A DNA stretch of 64,000 nt from Actinoplanes solisilvae (lineage in GTDB: Bacteria > Actinomycetota > Actinomycetes > Mycobacteriales > Micromonosporaceae), in assembly GCF_003999975.1 (NCBI RefSeq), contig NZ_RJAC01000019.1, forward strand, positions 1 to 64,000, in the 5' to 3' direction. The notes beneath the pieces are model-generated. The model searched no databases. It saw only the letters and a list, made by a program, of their open reading frames with translations, and had not been told where the DNA came from. Below are positions 1 through 8,707 of this stretch, in pieces. The first letter of the stretch is position 1. Each line of letters opens with the position of its first letter. The position numbers and the translations under genes were made by a program.

Positions 1-106
1 ATAGCGGAGGGGAAACGCCCGGTCTCATTCCGAACCCGGAAGCTAAGCCCTCCAGCGCCGATGGTACTGCACTCGGGAGGGTGTGGGAGAGTAGGACGCC
101 GCCGGA
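1..106 (+). rRNA. rrf: 5S ribosomal RNA, 3' part (5' end outside window)
   Basis: The first ~106 bases match the actinobacterial 5S rRNA core: the loop region GGTCTCATTCCGAACCCGGA, then GAAGCTAAGCC, and the 3' part with GGGAGAGTAGGACGCCGCCGGA. Only roughly the first dozen bases are missing upstream of the window. It marks the end of an rRNA operon transcribed left to right and is followed at once by a strong hairpin terminator. Confidence 0.95.
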
Positions 107-118
107 CTCAACGTGACA

Positions 119-156
119 GTAGGCCCACCCCACACGGGGTGGGCCTACTGCTGTTT
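119..156 (+). terminator. Terminator of the rRNA operon
   Basis: A near-perfect inverted repeat, GTAGGCCCACCCC / GGGGTGGGCCTAC with a short ACAC-type loop, spans 119-148 and is followed by TGCTGTTT. This is the usual intrinsic terminator seen just after a 5S gene. Confidence 0.85.
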
Positions 157-320
157 CCGGGCTTTTTCGGAGGAGCCGGGTCTCATCCCATAACTACCGC
201 GGGCAGGCGAGTCAGGATTTGCGTCGCGCGTGATTGCGGAGCTCTGCCCCTTGGTGCTGCGGTGCCGTTAAAGGGCTAAGGGATAAGGCTGCCGGCTCCG
301 GCCTGGGGTGGGGCTGCGCT

Positions 321-350
321 GCCGGCTCGGTGAGGGTGACTCGAGCCGGC
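321..350 (-). terminator. Hairpin downstream of the proline-rich membrane protein gene
   Basis: GCCGGCTCG (321-329) and CGAGCCGGC (342-350) form a perfect 9-bp stem with a 12-nt loop. It lies about 30 bases beyond the stop codon of the leftward gene. There is no U-tract, as is common in high-GC actinobacteria. The stretch 157-320 holds nothing else I can recognise. Confidence 0.45.
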
Positions 351-382
351 TCGCGCGATGGTGGCTGTTCGGGGAGATCGGG

Positions 383-1084
383 TCAGCGGGACTGGATCTC
401 GTTGCGGAGCTTCAGCATCAGCGGGGCCGCGTCGTCGGGGGAGCGGTTGTTGAACAGGGCCATGGCCAGGCTGCCGTGGTCGGCCCAGCCGCAGACCGTC
501 AAGTCGCCGTCGGTGGACTTGGTGATGCCGCACTTCATCGTGCCGCCCAGCGGGCCCGCCTCGACGTCGTGGAGGTCGATCACGGCCCCCTCTTTGTCGG
601 AGATCAGGGACATGGCCGATTCCAGGTCTTTCGACGGCGTCCAGAGCAGGCCGGTGCCGCCCAGGAACAGGACCGACTTCTCGGCCGACTCCCGGTAGAC
701 GGCGCCCGCCGTGTAGTTGAGGTCGACCTCGGCGGCCAGGGCCGTCTGCAGGTAGGACGCTGTCTGCGCGCCCTCCGACGAGTAGTCGAGGCTCAGCTCC
801 CCCACCTGCGGCTTGATCTCGAGCTTGGCGTCGCGCTGGCTGAAGATGCGCCAGCTGGTGGCGGCGAGCGTGACGAGGCCGGCGGTCGCGAGCACCAGGA
901 CGACGGCGATCAGTGCACGACGTACGCGGCCTCGGGGCTTTTGTTCTGGCTCGGTGCCGGGGGTGTCGTCCTCGTGCGGTTCGGGGGTGCCGATGTCGAT
1001 CGCGGGCGTCTCGATTGCTGACGTTTGAGGCACTGGTGCTTCGGTCGCCGGTGTCTCGATCGGGGGCTGGCCAGGGTCGGGCAT
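383..1084 (-). CDS. Proline-rich single-pass membrane protein (paralogue of 17862-18998)
   Basis: Encodes 233 aa of unknown function. Residues 1-52 are a proline/threonine/glutamate-rich, probably disordered cytoplasmic tail. Residues ~57-77 form one transmembrane helix preceded by arginines (positive-inside), and the rest is a predicted extracytoplasmic domain. That domain carries a two-cysteine motif (KCGI...TVCGWADHGSLA, then an NRS..D.A.L...LRNE tail), and the cysteines could form a disulfide. The same domain ends the 17862-18998 protein, so this is a local paralogue family. The ATG at 1084 was chosen because a TACGCT -10 box sits exactly 6 nt upstream, giving a leaderless mRNA. It is divergent from valS. 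No enzyme motif is visible; membrane topology is inference. Confidence 0.8.
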   Translation of the reverse strand: MPDPGQPPIETPATEAPVPQTSAIETPAIDIGTPEPHEDDTPGTEPEQKPRGRVRRALIAVVLVLATAGLVTLAATSWRIFSQRDAKLEIKPQVGELSLDYSSEGAQTASYLQTALAAEVDLNYTAGAVYRESAEKSVLFLGGTGLLWTPSKDLESAMSLISDKEGAVIDLHDVEAGPLGGTMKCGITKSTDGDLTVCGWADHGSLAMALFNNRSPDDAAPLMLKLRNEIQSR

Positions 1085-1152
1085 TGCGAGAGCGTAGCAA
1101 CCGGTGGTGATGCGAATTCGGGGTTCCGCGACGGCATCCGTAGACTTGTCGG
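1085..1152. promoter_or_regulatory. Divergent leaderless promoters (membrane protein / valS)
   Basis: Only 68 bp separate the two start codons. On the minus strand TACGCT (1091-1096) is followed by 6 nt and the ATG at 1084. On the plus strand TAGACT (1141-1146) is followed by 6 nt and the GTG at 1153. Neither gene has a Shine-Dalgarno, so both mRNAs are predicted to begin at or within a base of the start codon. No clear -35 is visible. Confidence 0.6.
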
Positions 1153-3786
1153 GTGACCGAGACGACCCAGCCCCGCACACCTGACGACCGGCCCACCGGT
1201 GGCCTCTCCGCCCAGTACCAGCCGGGCGAGGTAGAGCAGCGGCGGTACGAGAATTGGGTATCCGCGGGCTACTTCACCGCCGACCCGGCGAGTGACAAGC
1301 CGGCGTTCTCGATCGTGATCCCGCCGCCCAACGTGACCGGCTCGCTGCACGTCGGCCACGCCCTCGACCACACCATTCAAGACACCCTCGCTCGCCTCAA
1401 GCGCATGCAGGGTTTCGAGGTGCTGTGGCTGCCGGGCATGGACCACGCCGGCATCGCCACCCAGAACGTCGTCGAGCGCCAATTGGCAAGCCAGCAGCTG
1501 TCCCGCCACGACCTGGGCCGCGAGAAGTTCGTGGAGAAGGTGTGGGAGTGGAAGGCCGAGTCCGGCGGCAAGATCCTCGGCCAGATGCGCCGCCTCGGCG
1601 ACTCGGTCGACTGGTCGCGTGAGCGTTTCACGATGGACGAGGGCCTGTCCCGGGCCGTCCAGACGATCTTCAAGCGGCTGTATGACGACAAGCTGATCTA
1701 CCGGGCCAACCGGATCATCAACTGGTGTCCGCGCTGTCTGACCGCGCTCAGCGACATCGAGGTCGAGCACACCGACGACGACGGCGAACTCGTGTCGATC
1801 CGGTACGGCGACGGGGAGAACTCGATCGTCGTGGCGACCACGCGGGCCGAGACGATGCTCGGTGACACCGCGGTGGCCGTGCACCCCGACGACGAGCGCT
1901 ACAAGCACCTGATCGGCACCGAGGTCGAGCTGCCGCTCACCGGCCGGCGCATCCCGATCGTGGCCGACGAGCACGTCGACCCGGCGTTCGGCACCGGCGC
2001 GGTCAAGGTCACCCCGGCGCACGACCCGAACGACTTCGAGATCGGCCAGCGGCACAACCTGCCCAGCATCACGATGATGGACGAGCGTGCCGTCGTCACC
2101 GCGCACGGCCCGTTCCTGGGTCTGGATCGGTACGAGGCTCGTCCCGCCATCGTCGACGCACTGCGCGAGCAGGGGCGCATCGTCGCCGAGAAGCGGCCGT
2201 ACGTTCACTCGGTCGGCCACTGCTCGCGCTGCAAGACCACCGTCGAGCCGCGGCTGTCGCTGCAGTGGTTCGTCAGCACGGGCCCGCTGGCCAAGGCGGC
2301 CGGCGACGCGGTGCGCGACGGCCGGGTCACGATCGAGCCGGCTGAGCTGTCCAAGCGCTATTTCGCCTGGGTCGACAACATGCACGACTGGTGCATCTCG
2401 CGCCAGCTGTGGTGGGGTCACCGCATCCCGGTCTGGTACGGGCCGGAGGGCGAGGTCGTCTGCGTCGGCCCCGACGAGCAGCCGCCCACCGGTGAAGGCT
2501 GGACGCAGGACGAGGACGTCCTCGACACCTGGTTCTCCTCGGCGCTGTGGCCGTTCTCGACGATGGGCTGGCCCGAGCAGACCGCCGAGCTGGCCAAGTT
2601 CTACCCGACCAGCGTCCTGGTCACCGGCTACGACATCCTCTTCTTCTGGGTCGCCCGGATGATGATGTTCGGCCTCTACGCGATGGACGGCAAGCAGCCC
2701 TTCGACGTCGTCAACCTGCACGGCATGGTGCGCGACGGCCACGGCAAGAAGATGTCGAAGTCGTTCGGCAACGTCGTCGACCCGCTCGACTGGATCGACC
2801 GCTACGGCGCCGACGCCACCCGCTTCACCCTGGCCCGCGGCGCCAACCCCGGCTCCGACGTGCCGATCAGCGAGGAGTGGTGCCAGGGCTCGCGGAACTT
2901 CTGCAACAAGCTGTGGAACGCGACCCGGTTCGCGCTGATGAACGGCGCGACCGTCGAGGGTCCGCTGCCGCCGGCCGACGAGCTCAGCGCCATCGACAAG
3001 TGGGTCCTCTCGCGCCTGCAGCACGTGATCGGCGAGGTCGACGAGCAGTTCAAGGCCTATGAGTACGCGAAGGTCTGCGACACGCTCTACCACTTCGCCT
3101 GGGACGACGTCTGCGACTGGTACCTCGAGCTGAGCAAGCCGGTGCTGGCCTCCGACAACAGCGGCCCTTCGAAGCGCGTGCTCGGGCATGTGCTCGACGA
3201 GCTGCTGCGCCTGCTGCACCCGGTGATCCCGTTCGTCACCGAGGAGCTGTGGATCGCGCTGACCGGCGGCGAGACGATCGTACGGTCGTCGTGGCCCACC
3301 ACCGACAAGGCGCTGATCGACGACGCCGCCGAGGAAGAGCTGGCCGCGCTGCAGAAGGTCGTGACCGAGGTCCGGCGGTTCCGCTCCGACCAGGGGCTCA
3401 AGCCGAGCCAGCGGGTCTCGGCCGCGCTCACCGGCCTGGGTAACGTCGGCATCGACACGCACGAGCCGCTGATCCGCTCGCTTGCCCGGCTCGACGCGCC
3501 CGGCGCCGACTTCACGGCTACGGCGACGCTCGCGGTGTCCGGCGCGATCACGGTCGACCTCGACACCCGCGGCACGATCGACGTCGCGGCCGAGCGGGCC
3601 CGGCTCGAGAAGGACCGCGCGGCCGCCGAGAAGGAAGCGGCGCAGTGCCGGGCCAAGCTCGGCAACGAGTCGTTCATCGGCAAGGCGCCCGAACAGGTCG
3701 TCACCAAGATCAAAGACCGGCTCGCGACCGCCGAGGCGGATCTCACGCGAATTGCTACAGCCCTGGAAGCGTTGCCTACAACATGA
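1153..3786 (+). CDS. valS: Valine--tRNA ligase
   Basis: Class I aminoacyl-tRNA synthetase of 877 aa charging tRNA-Val in the cytoplasm. The HIGH-type signature HVGH lies near residue 66 after PPPNVTGSL, followed by LWLPGMDHAGIATQ typical of ValRS. The editing domain (TTRAETMLGDTAVAVHP, DPNDFEIG) occupies the middle, KMSKS lies near residue 533, and the C-terminus ends in the arginine/lysine/glutamate-rich coiled coil that binds tRNA-Val. Length is normal for the family. The GTG start at 1153 has a leaderless -10 (TAGACT) 6 nt upstream. Its stop overlaps the folC start in an ATGA, indicating translational coupling in a valS-folC-DUF4233 operon, the same order as in mycobacteria. Confidence 0.98.
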   Translation: MTETTQPRTPDDRPTGGLSAQYQPGEVEQRRYENWVSAGYFTADPASDKPAFSIVIPPPNVTGSLHVGHALDHTIQDTLARLKRMQGFEVLWLPGMDHAGIATQNVVERQLASQQLSRHDLGREKFVEKVWEWKAESGGKILGQMRRLGDSVDWSRERFTMDEGLSRAVQTIFKRLYDDKLIYRANRIINWCPRCLTALSDIEVEHTDDDGELVSIRYGDGENSIVVATTRAETMLGDTAVAVHPDDERYKHLIGTEVELPLTGRRIPIVADEHVDPAFGTGAVKVTPAHDPNDFEIGQRHNLPSITMMDERAVVTAHGPFLGLDRYEARPAIVDALREQGRIVAEKRPYVHSVGHCSRCKTTVEPRLSLQWFVSTGPLAKAAGDAVRDGRVTIEPAELSKRYFAWVDNMHDWCISRQLWWGHRIPVWYGPEGEVVCVGPDEQPPTGEGWTQDEDVLDTWFSSALWPFSTMGWPEQTAELAKFYPTSVLVTGYDILFFWVARMMMFGLYAMDGKQPFDVVNLHGMVRDGHGKKMSKSFGNVVDPLDWIDRYGADATRFTLARGANPGSDVPISEEWCQGSRNFCNKLWNATRFALMNGATVEGPLPPADELSAIDKWVLSRLQHVIGEVDEQFKAYEYAKVCDTLYHFAWDDVCDWYLELSKPVLASDNSGPSKRVLGHVLDELLRLLHPVIPFVTEELWIALTGGETIVRSSWPTTDKALIDDAAEEELAALQKVVTEVRRFRSDQGLKPSQRVSAALTGLGNVGIDTHEPLIRSLARLDAPGADFTATATLAVSGAITVDLDTRGTIDVAAERARLEKDRAAAEKEAAQCRAKLGNESFIGKAPEQVVTKIKDRLATAEADLTRIATALEALPTT

Positions 3787-5108
3787 GCACATTCGAAGAG
3801 GTCGAGGCCGCGCTCAACGGGCGCGGTTTCACCCGCATGGCGTTCGACATGCAGAAGATCCGGGATCTGATGGACGTGCTCGGCAGCCCCCAGCGGGCCT
3901 ATCCGGCGATCCATTTGACCGGTACGAACGGCAAGACCAGCACGGCGCGCATGATCGACGCGTTGCTGCGGGCGCACGGCCTGCACACCGGCCGCTACAC
4001 GAGCCCGCATCTCGAATCGGTTCGCGAGCGGATCAGCCTCGACGGTCAGCCGATCTCGGAGGAGCAGCTCGCCGCCACGTACGACGAGATCGCTCCGCTC
4101 GCCGACCTGATCGACGCGCGCAACGCCGAACCGTTGACCTACTTCGACGTGACCACGGCCATGGCGTACGCCGCATTCGCCGACGCCCCGGTGGACATCG
4201 CCGTCGTCGAGGTGGGGCTCGGCGGCGAGGAGGACGCGACCAACGTCATCGACGCGGGCGTCGCGGTCCTGCTGCCGATCGGGCTCGACCACACCGAGTT
4301 CCTCGGCGACACGATCGAGGACATCGCCTGGGCCAAGGCGGGCATCATCCACAAGGGCGCCACGGTGATCTCCGCGCTGCAGACCGAGGAGGCCATGCGG
4401 CCGATCCTCGAGCGCAGCGCCGAGATGGGCGCGACCGTGGCCCGCGAGGGCAGCGAGTTCGGCGTGGTCGAGCGCACCCAGGCGGTCGGCGGTCAGGTGC
4501 TCACGCTGCAGGGGCTCGGCGGGATCTACGACGACGTGTTCCTGCCGCTGTTCGGCGCGCACCAGGCCCAGAACGCCGCGGTTGCGCTGGCGGCCGTCGA
4601 GGCGTTCCTCGGGGCCGGCCCGAACAAGCAGCTCGAGGCGGAACTCGTACGCGAAGGGTTCGCTCAGGTCGACTCGCCCGGGCGGCTCGAAAGGGTCCGC
4701 AGCGCGCCGACGATTCTGCTCGACGGGGCGCACAACCCGCACGGCATGGCGGCGACGGTCAGCGCGCTCGAGGAGGAATTCTCGTTCCGGCACCTGGTCG
4801 CGGTCGTGGCGGTGCTCGGCGACAAGGACGCCTCCGGACTGCTCGACCTGCTCGAGCCGGTGGCCGCACGCCTCGTGGTGACGCAGAACAGTTCGCCGCG
4901 ATCGATGCCGGTCGAGGAACTGGCTCAACTGGCGACGGACATCTTCGGCGAAGACCGGGTGACCGTCGCGCAGAACATGCCGGACGCGATCGAGGAAGCC
5001 GTGGTGATCGCCGAGGAGGACACGTCGGGCGAGCTCAGCGGCGTCGGCGTGATCATCACGGGTTCGGTGGTCACGGTCGCCGACGCGCGGAAGCTGCTGA
5101 AGCGATGA
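3783..5108 (+). CDS. folC: Folylpolyglutamate synthase / dihydrofolate synthase
   Basis: Mur-ligase family enzyme of 441 aa adding glutamate to folates (and often to dihydropteroate) with ATP. The P-loop HLTGTNGKTSTARM is at about residues 44-57, preceded by the folC-type QRAYPAIH. Further hallmarks are YTSPHLESVRERI (the FolC SPHL loop), VEVGLGGEEDATN, the LDHTEFLG motif and DGAHNPHG (C-terminal ligase domain, binding glutamate). The start ATG at 3783 overlaps the valS stop (ATGA), and the stop in turn overlaps the next start (ATGA). This three-gene chain is therefore tightly coupled, and no separate promoter or Shine-Dalgarno is obvious. Confidence 0.97.
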   Translation: MSTFEEVEAALNGRGFTRMAFDMQKIRDLMDVLGSPQRAYPAIHLTGTNGKTSTARMIDALLRAHGLHTGRYTSPHLESVRERISLDGQPISEEQLAATYDEIAPLADLIDARNAEPLTYFDVTTAMAYAAFADAPVDIAVVEVGLGGEEDATNVIDAGVAVLLPIGLDHTEFLGDTIEDIAWAKAGIIHKGATVISALQTEEAMRPILERSAEMGATVAREGSEFGVVERTQAVGGQVLTLQGLGGIYDDVFLPLFGAHQAQNAAVALAAVEAFLGAGPNKQLEAELVREGFAQVDSPGRLERVRSAPTILLDGAHNPHGMAATVSALEEEFSFRHLVAVVAVLGDKDASGLLDLLEPVAARLVVTQNSSPRSMPVEELAQLATDIFGEDRVTVAQNMPDAIEEAVVIAEEDTSGELSGVGVIITGSVVTVADARKLLKR

Positions 5109-5476
5109 CGACGCCCTCCGAGGAAGGCGGACCGGTCCGGCGGTCGGGGCTCAAGAACCCCCAGGCAGCCGTACGGGGTATGGGCGCGGGGGCGCTCGTG
5201 CTGGAGGCCATCATTCTGCTGCTGGCGATCCAGCCGATCCGCATCCTCGGCGGGAACCTGACCGGCTGGGGGATCGGGGTGGTGATCGCGCTGGCCGTGG
5301 TCGCCGTGCTGATCTCGGGCATGATGCGGCGGCCGTGGGCGTGGCAGGCGGGCACGGTCCTGCAGTTCCTGGTGCTGGCCAGCGGGTTCTTCCACTGGTC
5401 GCTGTCGGTCATCGGGTTGATCTTCGGGGCGGCGTGGGCCTACGCGCTGCACGTCCGGCGCACGATCCTGGGTTGA
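5105..5476 (+). CDS. DUF4233 membrane protein
   Basis: Small integral membrane protein of 123 aa with about four hydrophobic helices (around residues 28-48, 52-72, 80-95 and 97-117) and a short polar N-terminus. It matches the actinobacterial DUF4233 family, which sits between folC and ndk in many genomes; its function is unknown. The start ATG overlaps the folC stop by 4 bp (ATGA), so it is the third cistron of the valS operon. Its stop codon begins an array of ~20-nt imperfect repeats (see the repeat feature). Confidence 0.9.
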   Translation: MTTPSEEGGPVRRSGLKNPQAAVRGMGAGALVLEAIILLLAIQPIRILGGNLTGWGIGVVIALAVVAVLISGMMRRPWAWQAGTVLQFLVLASGFFHWSLSVIGLIFGAAWAYALHVRRTILG

Positions 5477-5566
5477 ACGCCGACCGCCCGGGCTGACGTC
5501 AGCCGCCTGCGTTGAATACCGGCTACCTGGGTTGAGCACCGGCCGGCCTGGTCAGAGGCCGGCCGG
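5467..5566. repeat. Five ~20-nt imperfect tandem repeats starting at the DUF4233 stop codon
   Basis: Units begin at about 5467, 5487, 5506, 5526 and 5547, each of the form CCTGGGTTGA-n-CGCCGACCG or a variant (CCCGGGCTGACGTCAGCCG, CCTGCGTTGAATACCGGCTA). The first unit contains the last codons and the TGA of the DUF4233 gene. Copies 2-4 each repeat a TGA, so stops recur at 5474, 5494, 5513 and 5533. The last units merge into a terminator stem. Confidence 0.7.
5539..5566. terminator. Bidirectional hairpin between convergent DUF4233 and VOC genes
   Basis: CCGGCCGGCC (5539-5548) and GGCCGGCCGG (5557-5566) form a perfect 10-bp stem with an 8-nt loop, placed between two convergent genes. There is no U-tract. 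Confidence 0.6.
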
Positions 5567-5575
5567 GATTTGCCA

Positions 5576-8134
5576 CTAGTGGATGGCCCGCCACTGGGTG
5601 ATGGCGATGTTGTGGTCGTCGGGGTCGCGGAAGGTGGCCGACCACAGCTCGAGGCGGTCACCCCGGTTGACCGGGCGCGGGGCGTGGACGAACTCGATTC
5701 CCTTGGCGCGAAGCTCCTCGTAGACCGCCTCGACGTCGCCCACCTCGAGGTTCAGGTAGATGAGGCGGCCCGCCTCGGCGGAGAGGTCGTGGACCACGCG
5801 CAGCACCAGGCGGGTGTCGCCCGACGCGAGCACGGCACTGCCCTCGCCGCTGTCGATCTCGAAGAAGCCGAGCGTCTCGCGGTAGAACGCTGTCGAACGG
5901 GCCAGGTCGGTGACCAGCACGGTGATGCCGACGCCGTGGATCGCGCCGGCCGGGCCGGGGCGGGCGCTCGGGTAGGCGGTGATCACGTCGGCGGTGCGGT
6001 CGTCGGGCTCGGAGACTCCGGCCAGGTCAGCCCACGGACCCCGGTCGCCGGCCGCGGCCGCCGCGGCGGCGGCGAGGGCGGCAGCGGCGGGTGAGGGCTT
6101 GGGGTGGCTCGACGCGGGGGAGGCTTCGGCAACGGTCGTCGGCTCGGGGCCGGGTGTGCCCGCCGATTCGGCGCTGGACGAGGTCTCGGGGGGCCGGGCG
6201 GACGCCGCCGTGCGAGGTTCGGGTGTCGAGCTTTCCTCGTCGACGGGAGCCGACGCAGAGGGCTTGTCGTCGTCGACGGGGGCTGGGCGGGAAGGCTCGT
6301 CGACGGCGGCTGGACGGGAAGGCTCGTCGTTTCGGCCGGCCTTCTTGACGGCGGCTACGGCGGCGGCCACCGCGCCGAAGGCGCCGGCGAGGCGGCCGCC
6401 GGACTTTCCGGGCTCGGGCGCAGCGGCCTCGGACTGGACTTCCGGCTCGGGAACGGCCTCGGCGCGCGTGGTGGCGTCGTGGGCCGCGTTCGAGACGAAG
6501 TGGGTGGACGGGTGGATCGGCGTCTCGCGCGGGGGTGGTGCGATCAGGTCTTCCTCGAGCGCCTCGGCGGCGGCCGGAGTGGTCTCGGGCGCGGGGTCGG
6601 GGTCGCTGTCCAGTGGAAGGTCGATCTCGTCGTCGGCCGAACGCGGCTTGGGGGCGGAGGTCGCCGCGGCGGGATGGGCGGTGGCCGGTTCGGGTGCCGT
6701 CGGGCGAGGCCTCGCGGGCGGCGGCGCGGTGGGGAACGAGCCGACCGGAGACGGAGTGGCCGGGGCCGACGTCGCGGTGGGCTCGGGTCGCCGGTAGGGC
6801 GACGACGGTTCGTCCAGCGGGAGGTCGGTGACCAGGGAGTCGTCGGGGTGGGGCTCGCGCTGGGACGGAGGTCCCGATGGGGCGCCGGTGATGGTCTCGG
6901 GCTCGGCCGTGGCGGTCGCGGCCCCGCTGCGAGGCCGGGGGCTCGGACGGCGGCTGGCCTTCCCAGCGGCGAACCCCGCTGCCGCGCCGACCGCCGCGCC
7001 GGCCGCAGCAGCACCGGCGGCGCCGAGCCGGCCTTCCGGTTCGGCGACCGGCCGGTCGTCAGGCGCCGTGTAGGCGGAGTTGGGCCGATCTCGGGGTGCC
7101 GTGTTGGCAGAGTTGGACCGGTCGTCGGGCGCCGTGTAGGCGGAGGCGCTGGGGCGATCGTCGGGTGCCTTTGGGGCGGAAGTGCCCGGGCCGGCCGTGG
7201 GTCGGTCCTCACGTGCGGCTTGAGCGGCGCCCGCCGGCTCTCCGGTAGGACGGTCGCCGGGGCCCGAGTAGGAGTCGCGGCCAGAGCCGGAACCGGACCC
7301 GGGGCCGGAGTCGGCAGGCGGAACAGGCTCAGCATCGGAAGGGGCGTCGGAGCCCGCGGCCGAGGCTCGGCGAGGCAGGGGAGAGGGCTTCTCGTCGTGG
7401 TCGACGAACTCGCCCTCGACCACCGGACCCGCGGGAGTGTCGCGCACCACCACGGGGCTTTCGGAGTATTCCTCCGAGTCGAGGTTGGCGTTGCCGGGCG
7501 GGCTCGGCGGCGGGGTCGCCGGCGGCGGGGAGCTGCCCGGTGGCGGGGGTGGCGGCTCGTCGGGGCCACGGCCCCACGAGCGGTCACGCGTCGCCCACGG
7601 CGGCGGTTCGACGTCGCCGAGCAGGTCGGCGTCGAGATCGGCGTCGGGCTCGTCGTCGAATTCGACGGGTGGGGGCGGCGGGTCTTCGCCACGTTCGCGC
7701 GGCGCCGCGTCATCCCAGTTGATCTTCACTCGGCGCATGTCGTCGACGTCGACCGTGATGGGCAGGGTGTCGCCGGGCTCGGGCCACTTCACCAGCGGGA
7801 TGCGCGACTCGTTGATCTCGACCGCGTTGGTCGGCAGGCCGGGCGCGACGATCACCGCCTGGATGCGGGCCCTGGCATAGACCGAGGTGGTCATGGGTCG
7901 CGGCGTGATCGCCCGGACCTCGGCGGTGCCGCTGACCCAGGCTCTCGCCCCGCGGCGCACCACGTTGACCATGCCGAGCGCGACCGCGAGGCCGAGCAGC
8001 GCGACCCCGAAGATGACCACACCCAGGTTGGACATGCCGAAACCCAGCGCGACCACGAAGACCGCGATCGTTCCCGCGACCGCCGCGACCAGCTTTCGTG
8101 CCGGCGCGATCGGACGTCCGGTCTGGTTTGCCAA
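5576..8134 (-). CDS. Membrane-anchored, disordered protein with C-terminal VOC (glyoxalase-fold) domain
   Basis: Encodes 852 aa. Two transmembrane helices (about residues 14-33 and 35-55) are followed by a folded ~90-residue segment up to the KINWDD region. About 570 residues of Pro/Ser/Ala/Asp-rich low complexity follow, including repeats of YTAPDDRP. The last ~120 residues form a VOC-superfamily domain (GITVLVTDLARSTAFYRETL, FVHAPR, FRDPDDHNIAI). VOC proteins include glyoxalase I, dioxygenases and antibiotic-binding proteins; the ligand here cannot be read from sequence. The TTG at 8134 was chosen because a GGGAGG Shine-Dalgarno lies 7 nt upstream. An open frame continues further upstream only because the opposite GC-rich strand lacks stops. 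It is divergent from ndk. Confidence 0.8.
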   Translation of the reverse strand: MANQTGRPIAPARKLVAAVAGTIAVFVVALGFGMSNLGVVIFGVALLGLAVALGMVNVVRRGARAWVSGTAEVRAITPRPMTTSVYARARIQAVIVAPGLPTNAVEINESRIPLVKWPEPGDTLPITVDVDDMRRVKINWDDAAPRERGEDPPPPPVEFDDEPDADLDADLLGDVEPPPWATRDRSWGRGPDEPPPPPPGSSPPPATPPPSPPGNANLDSEEYSESPVVVRDTPAGPVVEGEFVDHDEKPSPLPRRASAAGSDAPSDAEPVPPADSGPGSGSGSGRDSYSGPGDRPTGEPAGAAQAAREDRPTAGPGTSAPKAPDDRPSASAYTAPDDRSNSANTAPRDRPNSAYTAPDDRPVAEPEGRLGAAGAAAAGAAVGAAAGFAAGKASRRPSPRPRSGAATATAEPETITGAPSGPPSQREPHPDDSLVTDLPLDEPSSPYRRPEPTATSAPATPSPVGSFPTAPPPARPRPTAPEPATAHPAAATSAPKPRSADDEIDLPLDSDPDPAPETTPAAAEALEEDLIAPPPRETPIHPSTHFVSNAAHDATTRAEAVPEPEVQSEAAAPEPGKSGGRLAGAFGAVAAAVAAVKKAGRNDEPSRPAAVDEPSRPAPVDDDKPSASAPVDEESSTPEPRTAASARPPETSSSAESAGTPGPEPTTVAEASPASSHPKPSPAAAALAAAAAAAAGDRGPWADLAGVSEPDDRTADVITAYPSARPGPAGAIHGVGITVLVTDLARSTAFYRETLGFFEIDSGEGSAVLASGDTRLVLRVVHDLSAEAGRLIYLNLEVGDVEAVYEELRAKGIEFVHAPRPVNRGDRLELWSATFRDPDDHNIAITQWRAIH

Positions 8135-8290
8135 TGTGGACCTCCCGCTCTTCCCCGTCAGGTTATTGCCCGGCTCGCTCCGAGCGAAAGTGCGGTAGTC
8201 CCGGCGTTGGCGCTTGCCCTGTTGGCGGTACCGATAGGCTGAACCTCGCGCGTGTCGGCGCCCCGAATGCACCTGTACTGGAGGAACACC

Positions 8291-8707
8291 GTGTCCAGCA
8301 CCACCGAGCGTTCGCTCGTGCTCGTCAAGCCCGATGCGGTCCGTCGCGGACTGCTCGGCGAGGTTCTCGCCCGGTTCGAGCGCAGGGGCCTGGTGATCGA
8401 GGCGCTCGAGCTGCGCACGATGGACGCGGCACTGGCCGACCAGCACTACGCCGACCACGTCGAGAAGGCGTTCTACCCGCCGCTCAAGGAGTTCATGACC
8501 TCGGGCCCGCTGGCCGCGCTGGTGCTCTCCGGCGACGAGGTGATCGAGGTGGTCCGCGCGATGATCGGCGCGACCGACGGCCGCAAGGCGGCCGCCGGCA
8601 CGATCCGGGGCGACTTCTCTCTCTCCAACCGCGAGAACCTGGTGCACGCGTCCGATTCGCCGGAGAGTGCGAAGCGCGAGCTCGCCCTCTGGTTCCCGAA
8701 CCTCTAG
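8291..8707 (+). CDS. ndk: Nucleoside diphosphate kinase
   Basis: Encodes 138 aa, normal for Ndk. It transfers the gamma-phosphate of ATP to nucleoside diphosphates through a phosphohistidine. The N-terminal RSLVLVKPDAVRRGL motif and the active-site NLVHASDSPESA (the His of HASDS) are both intact. The start is GTG at 8291, set by a GGAGG Shine-Dalgarno at 8280-8284 with 6-nt spacing; an upstream in-frame ATG lacks such support. The TAG stop overlaps by 3-4 bases the stop of the convergent permease gene, so the two transcripts necessarily overlap. It follows valS-folC-DUF4233 as in mycobacteria, but with the VOC gene inserted between. Confidence 0.97.
   Translation: MSSTTERSLVLVKPDAVRRGLLGEVLARFERRGLVIEALELRTMDAALADQHYADHVEKAFYPPLKEFMTSGPLAALVLSGDEVIEVVRAMIGATDGRKAAAGTIRGDFSLSNRENLVHASDSPESAKRELALWFPNL

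Noticed and set aside
910..3792. 960-codon open frame on the minus strand across valS
   Set aside because: Antisense shadow of valS: sequence is Arg/Val/Asp low-complexity with no domain, created by GC-rich codons.
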